The notes beneath the pieces are model-generated. The model was given only the letters and a program-made list of their open reading frames with translations, searched no databases and had not been told where the DNA came from. 64,000 nt of DNA from Cyanobium sp. CZS25K (lineage in GTDB: Bacteria; Cyanobacteriota; Cyanobacteriia; PCC-6307; Cyanobiaceae): NCBI GenBank assembly GCA_030373325.1, contig JAUCZB010000001.1, positions 186,001 through 250,000 of the forward strand. Direction: 5' to 3'. A program made the position numbers and the translations under genes. Below are positions 32,426 through 41,475 of the stretch, one piece after another (position 1 is the stretch's first letter; each line of letters opens with the position of its first letter).

Positions 32426-32761
32426 ATGTCCGATCGTTTCGCCCTGCTGCTCCTGGCGCTCCTGGCCGCCACGCCGGGATTCGCCGTGGCCGAGCAGAAG
32501 GGAGGAGAACTCAGCCCGCGGGAGGAGTTCATGGTGATGGTCGGGGTGGGCTCCGGTTACATGAGCGCCCTCTGCAATCTGGAGAAGGACGGTTACATCA
32601 CGGCCGCCACCCGCGCCAAGCTGGCCCAGGAGCAACTCGCCATCATCAGCGGGGATCCCTCCACCAAGGGCGATCTGGAGGGTGTGCTGGCCGGCATGAA
32701 GGGCGTCGAGGAGAACGGGGACCTGTGCCCCAGCCAGGTGCTGCCGCCGCGGGGGAATTGA
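32426..32761 (+). CDS. Small exported protein of unknown function
   Basis: A 111-residue protein from the ATG at 32426 with a clear signal peptide (hydrophobic run ending GFAVAEQ). The mature part of ~90 residues is helical and has two cysteines (ALCNLEKDGY and GDLCPSQ) that could form a disulfide. I do not recognise a family. It lies 19 nt before the SulP gene and could be co-transcribed with it. Confidence 0.65.
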   Translation: MSDRFALLLLALLAATPGFAVAEQKGGELSPREEFMVMVGVGSGYMSALCNLEKDGYITAATRAKLAQEQLAIISGDPSTKGDLEGVLAGMKGVEENGDLCPSQVLPPRGN

Positions 32762-32780
32762 GCATCGAAGGGGGACGCTG

Positions 32781-34487
32781 ATGGAGCCGCGCGAGGGCCT
32801 GGCCAGGGTGATGCCGGGTCTGGCGCAACTGCTGGGCTACCGGCGGAGCTGGCTGCGGTCGGATCTGCTGGCGGGTGTCACCGTGGCCGCCTATCTGGTG
32901 CCCCAGTGCATGGCCTACGCCGAAGTGGCGGGGCTGGCGCCGATCGCGGGCCTGTGGGCGATCCTGCCGCCCCTGCTGCTCTATGCCGTGCTGGGGTCCT
33001 CGCCCCAGCTCTCGGTGGGGCCCGAATCCACCACGGCGGTGATGACCGCCGCCGCCATCGGCCCGATGGTGGCCGGCGATCCGGTTGCCTATGCCGGCTT
33101 CTGCAGCCTGCTGGCCCTGCTGGTGGGGCTGGTCTGCTGCGTCGGCGCCTGGGCCCGGCTCGGTTTCCTGGCGGATCTGCTGTCGAAGCCCATCCTGGTG
33201 GGCTACCTGGGCGGCGTGGCCCTGATCATGATCAGTGGTCAGCTGGGCAGGATCAGCGGCGTGACGCTGAACGCTGATGCGCTCCCCGGCCGGTTGAGCG
33301 AACTGTTCGGCCGGCTGGGGGAGATCCATGGGCCCACCCTGCTGCTGGCCCTGGGGGTGCTGCTGTTCCTGCTGCTGGTGCAGCGCCGCTTCCCCCGGGC
33401 CCCGGCTCCCCTGCTGGCGGTGCTGCTGGCCATGGCGGTGGTGGCGGTGGGGCACCTGGATCAGCGGGGCGTGGCGGTCATCGGCGCCATCCCGGCCGGG
33501 CTGCCCCGGCCGACACTGCCGCCCTGGGTCTCGCCGGATCAGCTCCGCTATCTGCTGACGGCGGCGGTGGGCATTTCCCTGGTGGGTTACTCCGACAACG
33601 TGCTCACGGCCCGGGCCTTTTCCGCCAGGGGCGGTTACCGCATCGATGCCAACCAGGAACTGCTGGCCCTGGGGACCCTGAACCTGGGCAATGGCCTGAT
33701 GCAGGGTTTTCCGGTGAGCAGCAGCGGCAGCCGCACCGCCATCGGCGATTCCCTCGGCAGCCGCACCCAGCTGTTCTCCCTGGTGGCCCTGGCCGTGGTG
33801 CTGGCGGTGCTGCTGTGGCTGCGGCCGGTGCTGGCCCTGTTCCCCACGGCGGCCCTTGGGGCGATCGTGATCTATGCCGCCCTTCGGCTGATCGACATCC
33901 CGGAATTCCTGCGGCTGCAGCGTTTCCGCCCCAGTGAATTCCGCCTCGCCCTGATCACCCTGGTGGGGGTGCTGCTCACCGACCTGCTCATCGGCGTGGG
34001 GCTGGCGGTGGGGCTGTCGGTGATCGACCTGTTCGCCCGGCTGGTGCGCCCCCACGACGCGGTGATGGGGATCGTGCCCCGCCTGGCGGGACTCCACGAC
34101 GTGCGCGACTGGGAGGGAGCCCGCACCATTCCCGGCCTGGTGCTGTTCCGCTTCGATGCCCCGCTGTGCTTCGCCAATGCGGAGCATTTCCGCCAACGGG
34201 TGCTGGAGACGGTCGCCGCCGAGAGCCAGCCGGTGGCCTGGTTCGTGCTCAACGCTGAAGCCATCGTGGAGATCGACATCACGGCGGCCGACGTGCTCGA
34301 GGAACTGCACCGGGAGCTGACCGCCCGGGGCATCACCTTCGGCCTGGTGCGGGTCAAGCAGGACCTCTACGCCCAGCTGGAGCGGGCCGGTCTGGTAGAG
34401 CAGATCGGACCCCGGATGTTCTTCCCCACCCTGCCCACCGCGATCGCAGCGTTCCAGGGTCGGACCACCCCGGTGCCGGGCCCATGA
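32781..34487 (+). CDS. SulP-family anion permease with STAS domain
   Basis: A 568-residue transporter: about 12-14 helices in residues 20-430, including LLAGVTVAAYLVPQCMAYAE, the SulP signature, then a cytoplasmic STAS domain (residues ~445-560, with LVLFRFDAPLCFANAEHF). SulP proteins carry sulfate, bicarbonate (BicA) or related oxyanions. The stop overlaps the selD start (ATGA), tying it to selenium metabolism; this makes selenate or selenite uptake a reasonable hypothesis. BicA-type bicarbonate transport remains the main alternative. Confidence 0.88.
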   Translation: MEPREGLARVMPGLAQLLGYRRSWLRSDLLAGVTVAAYLVPQCMAYAEVAGLAPIAGLWAILPPLLLYAVLGSSPQLSVGPESTTAVMTAAAIGPMVAGDPVAYAGFCSLLALLVGLVCCVGAWARLGFLADLLSKPILVGYLGGVALIMISGQLGRISGVTLNADALPGRLSELFGRLGEIHGPTLLLALGVLLFLLLVQRRFPRAPAPLLAVLLAMAVVAVGHLDQRGVAVIGAIPAGLPRPTLPPWVSPDQLRYLLTAAVGISLVGYSDNVLTARAFSARGGYRIDANQELLALGTLNLGNGLMQGFPVSSSGSRTAIGDSLGSRTQLFSLVALAVVLAVLLWLRPVLALFPTAALGAIVIYAALRLIDIPEFLRLQRFRPSEFRLALITLVGVLLTDLLIGVGLAVGLSVIDLFARLVRPHDAVMGIVPRLAGLHDVRDWEGARTIPGLVLFRFDAPLCFANAEHFRQRVLETVAAESQPVAWFVLNAEAIVEIDITAADVLEELHRELTARGITFGLVRVKQDLYAQLERAGLVEQIGPRMFFPTLPTAIAAFQGRTTPVPGP

Positions 34488-36628
34488 GCCCCGCTGCCGA
34501 GAGTCACCAGCTGGTCCTGGCAGGGGGCGGCCACAGCCACGTGCTGGTGCTGCGGCGCTGGCTGATGCGCCCCCGATCCCGGCCGCCGGGCACCCGCATC
34601 AGCCTGGTGAGCCGCCATGGCACCGCCCTCTATTCGGGCCTTTTGCCGGCGGTGGTGGCCGGGCTGGAACCCCGCGACGCCGCCGCCATCGACCTGCGCC
34701 GCCTCTGCAGCCTGGCCGGGGTTTCGTTTGTGCAGGCGGAGATCACCGGGCTGGATCCGGCCGCCCGGGAGCTGCACCTGGCTGGGCGGCCACCCCTGCG
34801 CTTCGACCGGCTCAGCCTCGATCTGGGCGCCGTGACGGCCACGCAGGGGCCGGCGGTGGCCGTCAAGCCGCTGGAGCCCTTCCTGGCCTGGGCGGATCAG
34901 TGCAGCGCCGGGGAGCCGCTGCTGATCCGGGGTGGCGGGGCCGCCGCCGTGGAGCTGGCCCTGGCCTTCCGGGCCCGGGGCCTGGTCTGCCGCCTGCAGC
35001 TGCGGGGCGAGGCCCTGCATCTGGGCTCGGCCGCGGCGAACCGGGCCGGCGAACGGCTGCTGGCCCAGGCCGGCATCCCGATCCAGCGCCATGCCCCATC
35101 CGAGGCCCCGGCCGATCTGGCCTGCACCGGCAGCCGCGCCCCCGCCTGGCTGGCGGCCGCCGGCCTTCCGGTGGAGCCCGACACCGGCCGGGTGCTCACC
35201 CATCCCAGCCTCGAGGTGATCGGCCATCCGCAGCTGTTCGCCAGTGGCGACTGCGGCCTGATCGAGGCCGATCCACGCCCGCCCTCGGGGGTGTGGGCGG
35301 TGCGGGCGGCGCCGGTGCTGGCGGAGAACCTGTGCCGCAGCCTGGCTGAACCGCGCCGGTCGCTGCGGCCCTGGCGGCCCCAGGCGCGGGCCCTGCAGCT
35401 GCTCGGCGACGGCGGCTGGCACCCCGATGGCCCCCGGGCCCTGGCGTTTTTCGGACCGGTGGCCCTGGGGCCTTCGGGGTGGATCTGGCACTGGAAGCAG
35501 CGCATCGATGCGGCCTTCATGGCGCGCCTCGCCGACCTCCAGCCCATGGCCCCGGACGGCCCGGCGGCGATGGCCTGCCGCGGCTGCGCCGCCAAACTGG
35601 CTGCCGCCCCGCTGACGGCCGCCCTGGCCCGGCTTGCTCCCACCGCCCGGGCGCCGGTGGCGGAAGACGCCGCCGTGGTGGCCACCGGCGCCGACGGCCG
35701 CCTGTGGCTGCAGAGCGTGGACGGCTTCCCGGCCCTGGTGGACGACCCCTGGCTGAATGGCCGGCTCACCACGCTGCATGCCTGCAGCGACCTCTGGGCC
35801 AGCGGCGCGGCGGTGGAGAGCGTCCAGGCCCTGGTGACGGTGCCGGAGGCCGCCGCGGCCGTTCAGGAGGAGCTGCTGCTGCAGACCCTGGCCGGGGTGC
35901 GCTCGGTGCTGGAGCCCCTCGGGGCGGCCCTGATCGGTGGCCATACCCTCGAGGGCCGTGACGGGGCGGGCCTGGCCCTGGCCTTGACGGTGAACGGTCG
36001 GGTGGCGCCGGCGGGGCACTGGCGCAAGGGTCCGCTGCGGCCCGGTGATGCCTTGCTGCTGAGCCGGCCGCTGGGCACCGGCGTGCTGTTCGCCGCCGCC
36101 ATGGCCGGCGCCGTTGCGCCTGAGTGGATCGACGCGGTGCTGGAAGTGATGCAGCACAACCAGGCCTCCCTGGTGCCCCTGCTGGCCGTCCACGGCTGCG
36201 GCGCCTGCACCGATATCACCGGCTTCGGTCTGCTGGGCCACCTCAGGGAAATGCTGGACGTGTCAGGGGCGGCTGTGGCGGTGGAGCTCGACGCCGCCGC
36301 CATCCCCGCCTATCCCGGCGCCCTGGAGTTGCTCGAGCGGGGCTTCGCCAGCAGCCTGGCCCCCGCCAACGCCGCAGCCCTGGCCCTGCTGGAGGGGCCC
36401 GTTCAGCTGGTGGGGGCCAGTGGCCGTGCAGGGGCCGGTGGGCAGGCGGCCCTGGCGGGGCTGCTGATCGACCCCCAGACCTGCGGTCCGCTGCTGGCGG
36501 CGGTGCCGGCGGAGCGGGCGCCGGCCGCCCTGGCGGCCCTGCATCGGGACGGCTTCCTTGAGGCCCGCCTGATCGGGCGGGTGCTCAGCCGGGGGAAGGA
36601 GAACGCAGCGACACCAGCCCCCGGCTGA
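34484..36628 (+). CDS. selD: FAD-dependent oxidoreductase fused to selenide, water dikinase
   Basis: A 714-residue fusion typical of cyanobacteria. Residues ~1-350 are a NADH-dehydrogenase-II-like FAD domain (LAGGGHSHV at the FAD site). Residues ~360-714 are SelD, which makes selenophosphate from selenide and ATP: the catalytic site is C365-R-G-C368-A-A-K371, with Cys and no in-frame TGA, so no selenocysteine is needed. Later motifs are PLGTGVL and TDITGFGLLGH. It begins in the sulP stop and its last 44 nt overlap the convergent mnmH gene, whose product uses the selenophosphate. The flavin domain may supply reduced selenium; that is not proven. Confidence 0.95.
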   Translation: MSPAAESHQLVLAGGGHSHVLVLRRWLMRPRSRPPGTRISLVSRHGTALYSGLLPAVVAGLEPRDAAAIDLRRLCSLAGVSFVQAEITGLDPAARELHLAGRPPLRFDRLSLDLGAVTATQGPAVAVKPLEPFLAWADQCSAGEPLLIRGGGAAAVELALAFRARGLVCRLQLRGEALHLGSAAANRAGERLLAQAGIPIQRHAPSEAPADLACTGSRAPAWLAAAGLPVEPDTGRVLTHPSLEVIGHPQLFASGDCGLIEADPRPPSGVWAVRAAPVLAENLCRSLAEPRRSLRPWRPQARALQLLGDGGWHPDGPRALAFFGPVALGPSGWIWHWKQRIDAAFMARLADLQPMAPDGPAAMACRGCAAKLAAAPLTAALARLAPTARAPVAEDAAVVATGADGRLWLQSVDGFPALVDDPWLNGRLTTLHACSDLWASGAAVESVQALVTVPEAAAAVQEELLLQTLAGVRSVLEPLGAALIGGHTLEGRDGAGLALALTVNGRVAPAGHWRKGPLRPGDALLLSRPLGTGVLFAAAMAGAVAPEWIDAVLEVMQHNQASLVPLLAVHGCGACTDITGFGLLGHLREMLDVSGAAVAVELDAAAIPAYPGALELLERGFASSLAPANAAALALLEGPVQLVGASGRAGAGGQAALAGLLIDPQTCGPLLAAVPAERAPAALAALHRDGFLEARLIGRVLSRGKENAATPAPG

Positions 36629-37625
36629 TGAGCTCCCGGGCGGCCTCCGGCGCCGCCAGACCGCCCAGATCCACCTCCGAGCAGGCATGGCCATCCAGGT
36701 CGTGGTCGTAGCAGCGGTCGTAGTAATCGAGCATCTGGCGGCAGGCGGTGGCCCAGTCGCCCTGCTCGATCGCCTCCAGGGCCAGGGCGGTGCGCTGGGG
36801 CCCCAGCCGCTTGGCGATGCGCCGGGTGGCCTCCGCCAGGGCGACGGGATCCTGGGCGCCGTAGATCTCCACCAGATGGGCCACCCGCTCCTGGAGGGGC
36901 CGCTCCACCGCCAGCACCGGCGCGGCCTTCATCTGGCGCCAGAGGCCGGCGGGAATTCGGCAGCGCCCCACCATGGCGCTCTCGGCCTCCAGCCAGATCT
37001 GGTCGGCGCCGGCCAGGGGCGCCAGGGCCGCCGCCAGCCGATTCTCGTAGTGCTCGGAGCTGGGCTGCTCCGGCAGGCCGAGGCCACCGAAGCTGCTGCC
37101 GCGGTGGTGGGCCAGGCCCTCCAGGTCCACCACCGCGGCCCCCAGCGCCTGCAGGGCCAGCAGCAGTTCGGTCTTGCCGCTGCCGGTGCGGCCCCCCAGC
37201 AGCTGCAGGGGCCAGGGCCGCTCGAACAGTTCCAGCACCCAGCGCCGGTAGCTCTTGTAGCCCCCCTCCAGCAGCAGCACCGGCAGCTCCAGCTGATGGG
37301 CCAGCCAGGCCACGCTGGCCGAGCGCATGCCGCCGCGCCAGCAGTGCAACCGCAGGGGCGCCCCTGCCGAGCGTTCACTCCAGGCCAGCAGATCAGCCGC
37401 CAGGGCCTCCATGCGCGGACCCACCAGGGCCAGGCCCCGCAGCACGGCGGCCTGGCGGCCCTGCTGCTTGTAGAGCGTGCCCACTTCGGCCCGTTCCTCA
37501 TCAAGGAACAGGGGCAGATTGGCGGCTCCCGGGATGTGGCCCTGGCGGTACTCGGCCGGCGTGCGCACATCGAGAAGGGCGCCGCTGCCCATCAGGAAGG
37601 CGTCGATGGGGAGGGAAGCCACCAT
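36585..37625 (-). CDS. mnmH: tRNA 2-selenouridine synthase
   Basis: A 346-residue protein (also called SelU/YbbB) that replaces sulfur by selenium at the wobble uridine of certain tRNAs, using selenophosphate. An N-terminal rhodanese domain carries the catalytic C95 (LHCWRGGMRSAS), with LLDVRTPAEY at the start; a P-loop GGRTGSGKT at residues 144-152 follows. It is full length. Its 3' end overlaps selD by 44 nt tail-to-tail, which limits independent expression and could give antisense transcripts. Confidence 0.96.
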   Translation of the reverse strand: MVASLPIDAFLMGSGALLDVRTPAEYRQGHIPGAANLPLFLDEERAEVGTLYKQQGRQAAVLRGLALVGPRMEALAADLLAWSERSAGAPLRLHCWRGGMRSASVAWLAHQLELPVLLLEGGYKSYRRWVLELFERPWPLQLLGGRTGSGKTELLLALQALGAAVVDLEGLAHHRGSSFGGLGLPEQPSSEHYENRLAAALAPLAGADQIWLEAESAMVGRCRIPAGLWRQMKAAPVLAVERPLQERVAHLVEIYGAQDPVALAEATRRIAKRLGPQRTALALEAIEQGDWATACRQMLDYYDRCYDHDLDGHACSEVDLGGLAAPEAARELISRGLVSLRSPSPG

Positions 37626-37724
37626 GGTGCTGGACGCGGGGACGGGGGCGCTTGACGAGGAGGTAGGCCCGCAACCTCCTCATGGCCATAGTGGACCCAC
37701 GACCGACACCGCTTCCCAAGCCCG

Positions 37725-38669
37725 ATGATGCTGCTCCGGATCCGCGCCACCGCCGCCCTGATGGGGGCGTCGCTGGTGTTGCTGCCGCTGCTGGCGCCCC
37801 CCGCCACACCCCTGCCGGGCTTGCTGGCGCCGGCGGGGGCGCAGCAGAGCCAGAAGGTGCTGCGCATCGGCGCCATCCCCGACCAGAAGCCGGAGAAGCT
37901 CAACCGCCTCTATCCGCTGGTGGCCGATGAGCTGAGCCGGCAGCTGGGGGTGAAGGTGGTCTACGTGCCGGTGGTGGATTACGCGGCTGCCGTCAGCGCC
38001 TTCCGGACCGGCGGGCTGGATCTGGTCTGGTTCGGGGGGCTCACCGGGGTGCAGGCCAGGCTGCAGAAACCCGGCGCCAGGGTGATTGCCCAGCGCGACA
38101 TCGACGTGGCGTTTCGCACGGTCTTCATCGCCAACAGCCGCAGCGGTCTCAAGCCGGTGAACTCCCAGAAGGGCCTGAGCGAACTCAAGGGCAAGCGCTT
38201 CACCTTCGGCTCCGAGAGCTCCACCTCCGGTCGGCTGATGCCGCAGTACTTTCTCGGCCAGGCCGGCGTGAAGCTCTCCGACTTCGCCGGCGGTGCGCCC
38301 GGCTTCAGTGGCAGCCATGACGCCACCATCGCCCTGGTGCAGAGCGGCGCCTACGACGCCGGTGCCGTGAACGAGCAGGTGTGGCGCACCAACCTGCGCG
38401 AGGGCAAGGCCAGCCGCTCCAAGGTGTTCGTGCTCTGGAAGACACCCGGCTACCCCGATTACCACTGGATTGCCCAGCCGGACCTCGACAAGCGCTTCGG
38501 CAAGGGCTTCACCACCAAGGTGCAGCAGGCCATTCTCAGCTGGCGCCCCAGCAACCCCACCCAGAAGCAGATCCTGGCCCTGTTCGGTGCCCAGCAGTTC
38601 ACCGCTGCCAGCGCCAGCGCCTACGGCAAGATCGAGCAGGTGGGCCGCCAGATCGGCAAGATCCGCTGA
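37725..38669 (+). CDS. PhnD-like periplasmic binding protein, putative selenate transporter type
   Basis: A 314-residue exported protein with a signal peptide (hydrophobic to ~residue 38). The mature protein starts LRIGAIPDQKPEKL and contains FRTGGLDLVWFGGLTGVQAR, FTFGSESSTSGRLMPQYF and SHDATIALVQSGAYDAGAV, the pattern of PhnD/PtxB phosph(on)ate-binding proteins. A subgroup found beside selD and mnmH is annotated as putative selenate transporter; the position here fits. The matching ATPase and permease are 4.5 kb downstream at 43162-45476. Phosphite or phosphonate binding is the alternative. Confidence 0.85.
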   Translation: MMLLRIRATAALMGASLVLLPLLAPPATPLPGLLAPAGAQQSQKVLRIGAIPDQKPEKLNRLYPLVADELSRQLGVKVVYVPVVDYAAAVSAFRTGGLDLVWFGGLTGVQARLQKPGARVIAQRDIDVAFRTVFIANSRSGLKPVNSQKGLSELKGKRFTFGSESSTSGRLMPQYFLGQAGVKLSDFAGGAPGFSGSHDATIALVQSGAYDAGAVNEQVWRTNLREGKASRSKVFVLWKTPGYPDYHWIAQPDLDKRFGKGFTTKVQQAILSWRPSNPTQKQILALFGAQQFTAASASAYGKIEQVGRQIGKIR

Positions 38670-38710
38670 TACCGCTTCGCCCCCTTGGGTACCGGGCCGC
38701 CGGGCTGGCC

Positions 38711-39844
38711 ATGGCCCTGGCGGGCCTGCTGGGTTCGCCGGGCCCCGCCGTCGCCGGGGCCTGCGTGCCCGCGGGCACCTGGGTGGAGCCGAGCGCTGCC
38801 GGTCCCCGGACGGTGGCGGCCGATGCCCTGCTGGATCGTCTGGCCCGGCGCCCGGTGCTGTTGCTGGGGGAACGCCACGACAGCGCCGCCCACCACCGCT
38901 GGCAGCTGGCCACACTGCAGGCGCTGCAGGCACGGCGCCCTGATCTGAGCCTGGGGCTGGAGATGGTGCCGCGACGGCTGCAGCCGGTGCTCGACCAGTG
39001 GGTGGCCGGCGAGCTCGAGGAAGCCGCCTTCCTCGCCGCCCTCGACTGGCCGGCCATCTGGGGCTACGACGCCGAGCTCTACCTGCCGATCCTGCGCTTC
39101 GCCCGGGACCGCCGGCTACCGCTGCTGGCCCTGAATGTGGAGCGGCAGCTGGTGCGGCGGGTGCGCACTGAAGGCTTTGACGCGGTGCCCCCTGGGGCCC
39201 GGGAGGGGGTGGAACAGCCGGCCCCGCCCAGCGGTGCCTACCTGGCCCAGCTGCACCGGCTCTGGCAGCACCATCCCTTCCTGCCCACCCAGGGGAAGCG
39301 GACGCCCGGCCTGGAGGACCCCTCCTTCCGCCGCTTTGTGGAGAGCCAGCAGCTGTGGGACCGGGCCATGGCCCAGGCCATCGCTGATCAGCGCCGTCGC
39401 CACCCCGGGGCCCCGGTGGTGGCGCTGATCGGCAGCGGCCACCTGGCCGGGGGCTACGGCGTGCCCCATCAGCTGCGGGCCCTGGGCCTGGGCGAGGCGG
39501 CCTGGTTGCTGCCCTGGGATGACGCTTTCGACTGCGCCGCGCTCCAGCCGGCTCTGGCCACGGCCGTCTTCGGTGTGGCGTCACCGCCGCCCCAGGGCCT
39601 GCGGTTGGGGGTGTATCTGGAAACCCACCGGGGCCGGGTGGAGATCCATCAGGTGGCCCCCGGTTCCCTGGCCGAGCGCTCCGGCCTGCGGGTCGGCGAC
39701 GTGATCACGGTGATCGATGGCAGCAAGGTGATCAGCGCCCGCCAGCTGATCGAGCGGGTGGCCTCGCAGCCTGCGGGCGAGCCCCTCAGTCTCGTCGTCA
39801 TGCGGGGGGAGCGGACCCTGCCGCTGCGGCTGGCCATGCCCTAG
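38711..39844 (+). CDS. ChaN-like haem-binding/Tiki-superfamily protein with C-terminal PDZ domain
   Basis: About 377 residues from the ATG at 38711 with a hydrophobic leader (signal peptide ending near AVAGAC, possibly a lipobox Cys). Residues ~45-265 match the ChaN domain: LLLGERHDSAAHHRWQ, LGLEMVPRR and VVALIGSGHLAGGYGVPHQL, the GxxH motif. A PDZ domain follows (~280-370: GSLAERSGLRVGDVITVIDG). ChaN proteins have been tied to iron/haem uptake; the wider superfamily includes erythromycin esterases and metalloproteases. The function here is not known. Confidence 0.8.
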   Translation: MALAGLLGSPGPAVAGACVPAGTWVEPSAAGPRTVAADALLDRLARRPVLLLGERHDSAAHHRWQLATLQALQARRPDLSLGLEMVPRRLQPVLDQWVAGELEEAAFLAALDWPAIWGYDAELYLPILRFARDRRLPLLALNVERQLVRRVRTEGFDAVPPGAREGVEQPAPPSGAYLAQLHRLWQHHPFLPTQGKRTPGLEDPSFRRFVESQQLWDRAMAQAIADQRRRHPGAPVVALIGSGHLAGGYGVPHQLRALGLGEAAWLLPWDDAFDCAALQPALATAVFGVASPPPQGLRLGVYLETHRGRVEIHQVAPGSLAERSGLRVGDVITVIDGSKVISARQLIERVASQPAGEPLSLVVMRGERTLPLRLAMP

Positions 39845-39848
39845 CGCC

Positions 39849-40514
39849 CTACCAGGGCAGCACCTGGCCATTGGCGTGCCAGAAGCTGCCACTCGTCTCC
39901 AGGCTGAGGGTATCGATGCGGGCCAGCAGGCCGTGCACGGACTCCTCGGGGCTGATGCCCTGGTCGCTGAAGCCCGTCATGCGGGTGCGCACCAGGCCGG
40001 GATGCAGCAGGGCCACGGCGATGCCGCGGGGCCGCAGGTCGAGGGCCAGCGACTTGCCGGCCATGCACAGCGCCACCTTCGACATCCGGTAGCCATAGGC
40101 GCCGCCGGAGCTGTTGTCGTCGATCGAGCCCATGCGGCTGGTCATCAGGATCACCTTGGCGCCGGGGTGCAGATGGCCCAGCAGGGCCCGGGTGAGCCGC
40201 AGGGGGGCGATGGCGTTCACCTCGAACTGGCGCCGCAGGCTGTCGACGTCGAGGTTGTCCAGGCTGGTGCGCTCGAGAAGGCCGGCGTTGAGGATCAGCC
40301 CGTCGATGGAAATCGGGCCGAGCCGGCCCACCAGATCGGCGATGGCGGCCCCGTCGGTGAGCTCCACCCCCGCCTCGATACGCACGCCCAGGCTCTGCAG
40401 CTCAGGCGATGGCTGGCGGCAGACCGCCACCACCTTGTCGCCCCTGGCCTGGAGCTGGCGGACGTATTCGAGGCCGATGCCGCGGTTGGCGCCGGTGATC
40501 AGATAGGTGGCCAT
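39849..40514 (-). CDS. Short-chain dehydrogenase/reductase
   Basis: A 221-residue classical SDR from the ATG at 40514. It has the NAD(P)-binding TGANRGIG, the NAG motif (LILNAGLLE), a serine in ILMTSRMGS and the catalytic Y-x3-K in YGYRMSKVALC. It resembles the C-factor/CsgA-like SDR group. Substrate unknown. It is convergent with the ChaN-PDZ gene, with 4 bp between the stops. Confidence 0.9.
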   Translation of the reverse strand: MATYLITGANRGIGLEYVRQLQARGDKVVAVCRQPSPELQSLGVRIEAGVELTDGAAIADLVGRLGPISIDGLILNAGLLERTSLDNLDVDSLRRQFEVNAIAPLRLTRALLGHLHPGAKVILMTSRMGSIDDNSSGGAYGYRMSKVALCMAGKSLALDLRPRGIAVALLHPGLVRTRMTGFSDQGISPEESVHGLLARIDTLSLETSGSFWHANGQVLPW

Positions 40515-40566
40515 GGGGAGTCGATCCAAGGGTCGCTGCTGCCGGGGAAGCTAGGAGGCAGGGGAT

Positions 40567-41475
40567 TCAGCCCTCCTCCCAGCGGAATCCCTGGTCGTCC
40601 CAGGCTTTGGGATCCTCGATCGGCTCGAGGTGGGTGAGCACATCGCTGCGGGGCAGGGCGATGGCGATCTCCCGCTCCAGCTGCTCGCAGAGGTCATGGC
40701 CGTCCTGGACCGTCCATTGCCCCGGCACCAGCACGTGGAAGGCCACGAAGCGGCGTGATCCGGCCACCCGGGTGCGCAGGGCATGGAAACGGATCTCCTC
40801 GGTTTCACGGGAGGCCAGCAGCGCCTCCAGCCGCTCCTGTTCGTCGACGGGCAGGGAACGGTCGAGCAGGTCGGTGGCGGTTTCACGCAGCAGATTCCAG
40901 CCGGTGAAGGCGATGTTGAGCGCCACGGCGATGGCGATCAGCGGGTCGAGGATCGTCGCGCCGGTGAGCTTCACCAGGCCGATCCCCACCAGCACACCGC
41001 AGGAGGTCCAGACGTCGGTGAACAGGTGGTGGGCGTCGGCCCGCAGGGTGATCGAGTGGAACTGGCGGGAGGCCCGCAGCAGCACCCAGGCCACCAGGCC
41101 GTTGAGTGCCGTGGCCACCAGGGAGAGGGCCATGCCCAACCCCAGTTGCTCCAGGGGCTCAGGAGCCTGCAGGCGGCCCACGGCGGAGTGGATGATCGCC
41201 AGGGCGGCCAGCACGATCAGCACGCTCTCCAGGCCGCTGGAGAAGTACTCGGCCTTGAAGTGGCCGTAATGGTGGGTGCGGTCGGCGGGCTTGGCGGCGA
41301 GGCTGAGCGCCCAGAAGGCCCCCAGGGCCGCCACCAGATTCACCCCGGATTCCATCGCATCCGAAAGCAGGCCCACCGAGCCGGTGATCCGCCAGGCGGC
41401 CGTCTTCAGCACGATCGTTGCCACCGCTGCCGCCACCGACAGAAGGATGTAGAAGCGGGGGGTGGCAAAGGCCAT
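40567..41475 (-). CDS. Cation diffusion facilitator (CDF) family metal transporter
   Basis: A 302-residue protein with six helices in the first ~200 residues and a cytoplasmic CDF C-terminal domain. Metal-binding residues are visible: SDAMESGVNL in helix II and HHLFTDVWTSCGVL in helix V, with HYGHFKAEYFSS between. The C-terminal domain has FHVLVPGQWTVQDGHDLCEQLE. CDF proteins export zinc, iron, manganese or similar ions in exchange for protons. The specificity cannot be read. It lies upstream of the SDR gene on the same strand with a 52-bp gap. Confidence 0.9.
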   Translation of the reverse strand: MAFATPRFYILLSVAAAVATIVLKTAAWRITGSVGLLSDAMESGVNLVAALGAFWALSLAAKPADRTHHYGHFKAEYFSSGLESVLIVLAALAIIHSAVGRLQAPEPLEQLGLGMALSLVATALNGLVAWVLLRASRQFHSITLRADAHHLFTDVWTSCGVLVGIGLVKLTGATILDPLIAIAVALNIAFTGWNLLRETATDLLDRSLPVDEQERLEALLASRETEEIRFHALRTRVAGSRRFVAFHVLVPGQWTVQDGHDLCEQLEREIAIALPRSDVLTHLEPIEDPKAWDDQGFRWEEG

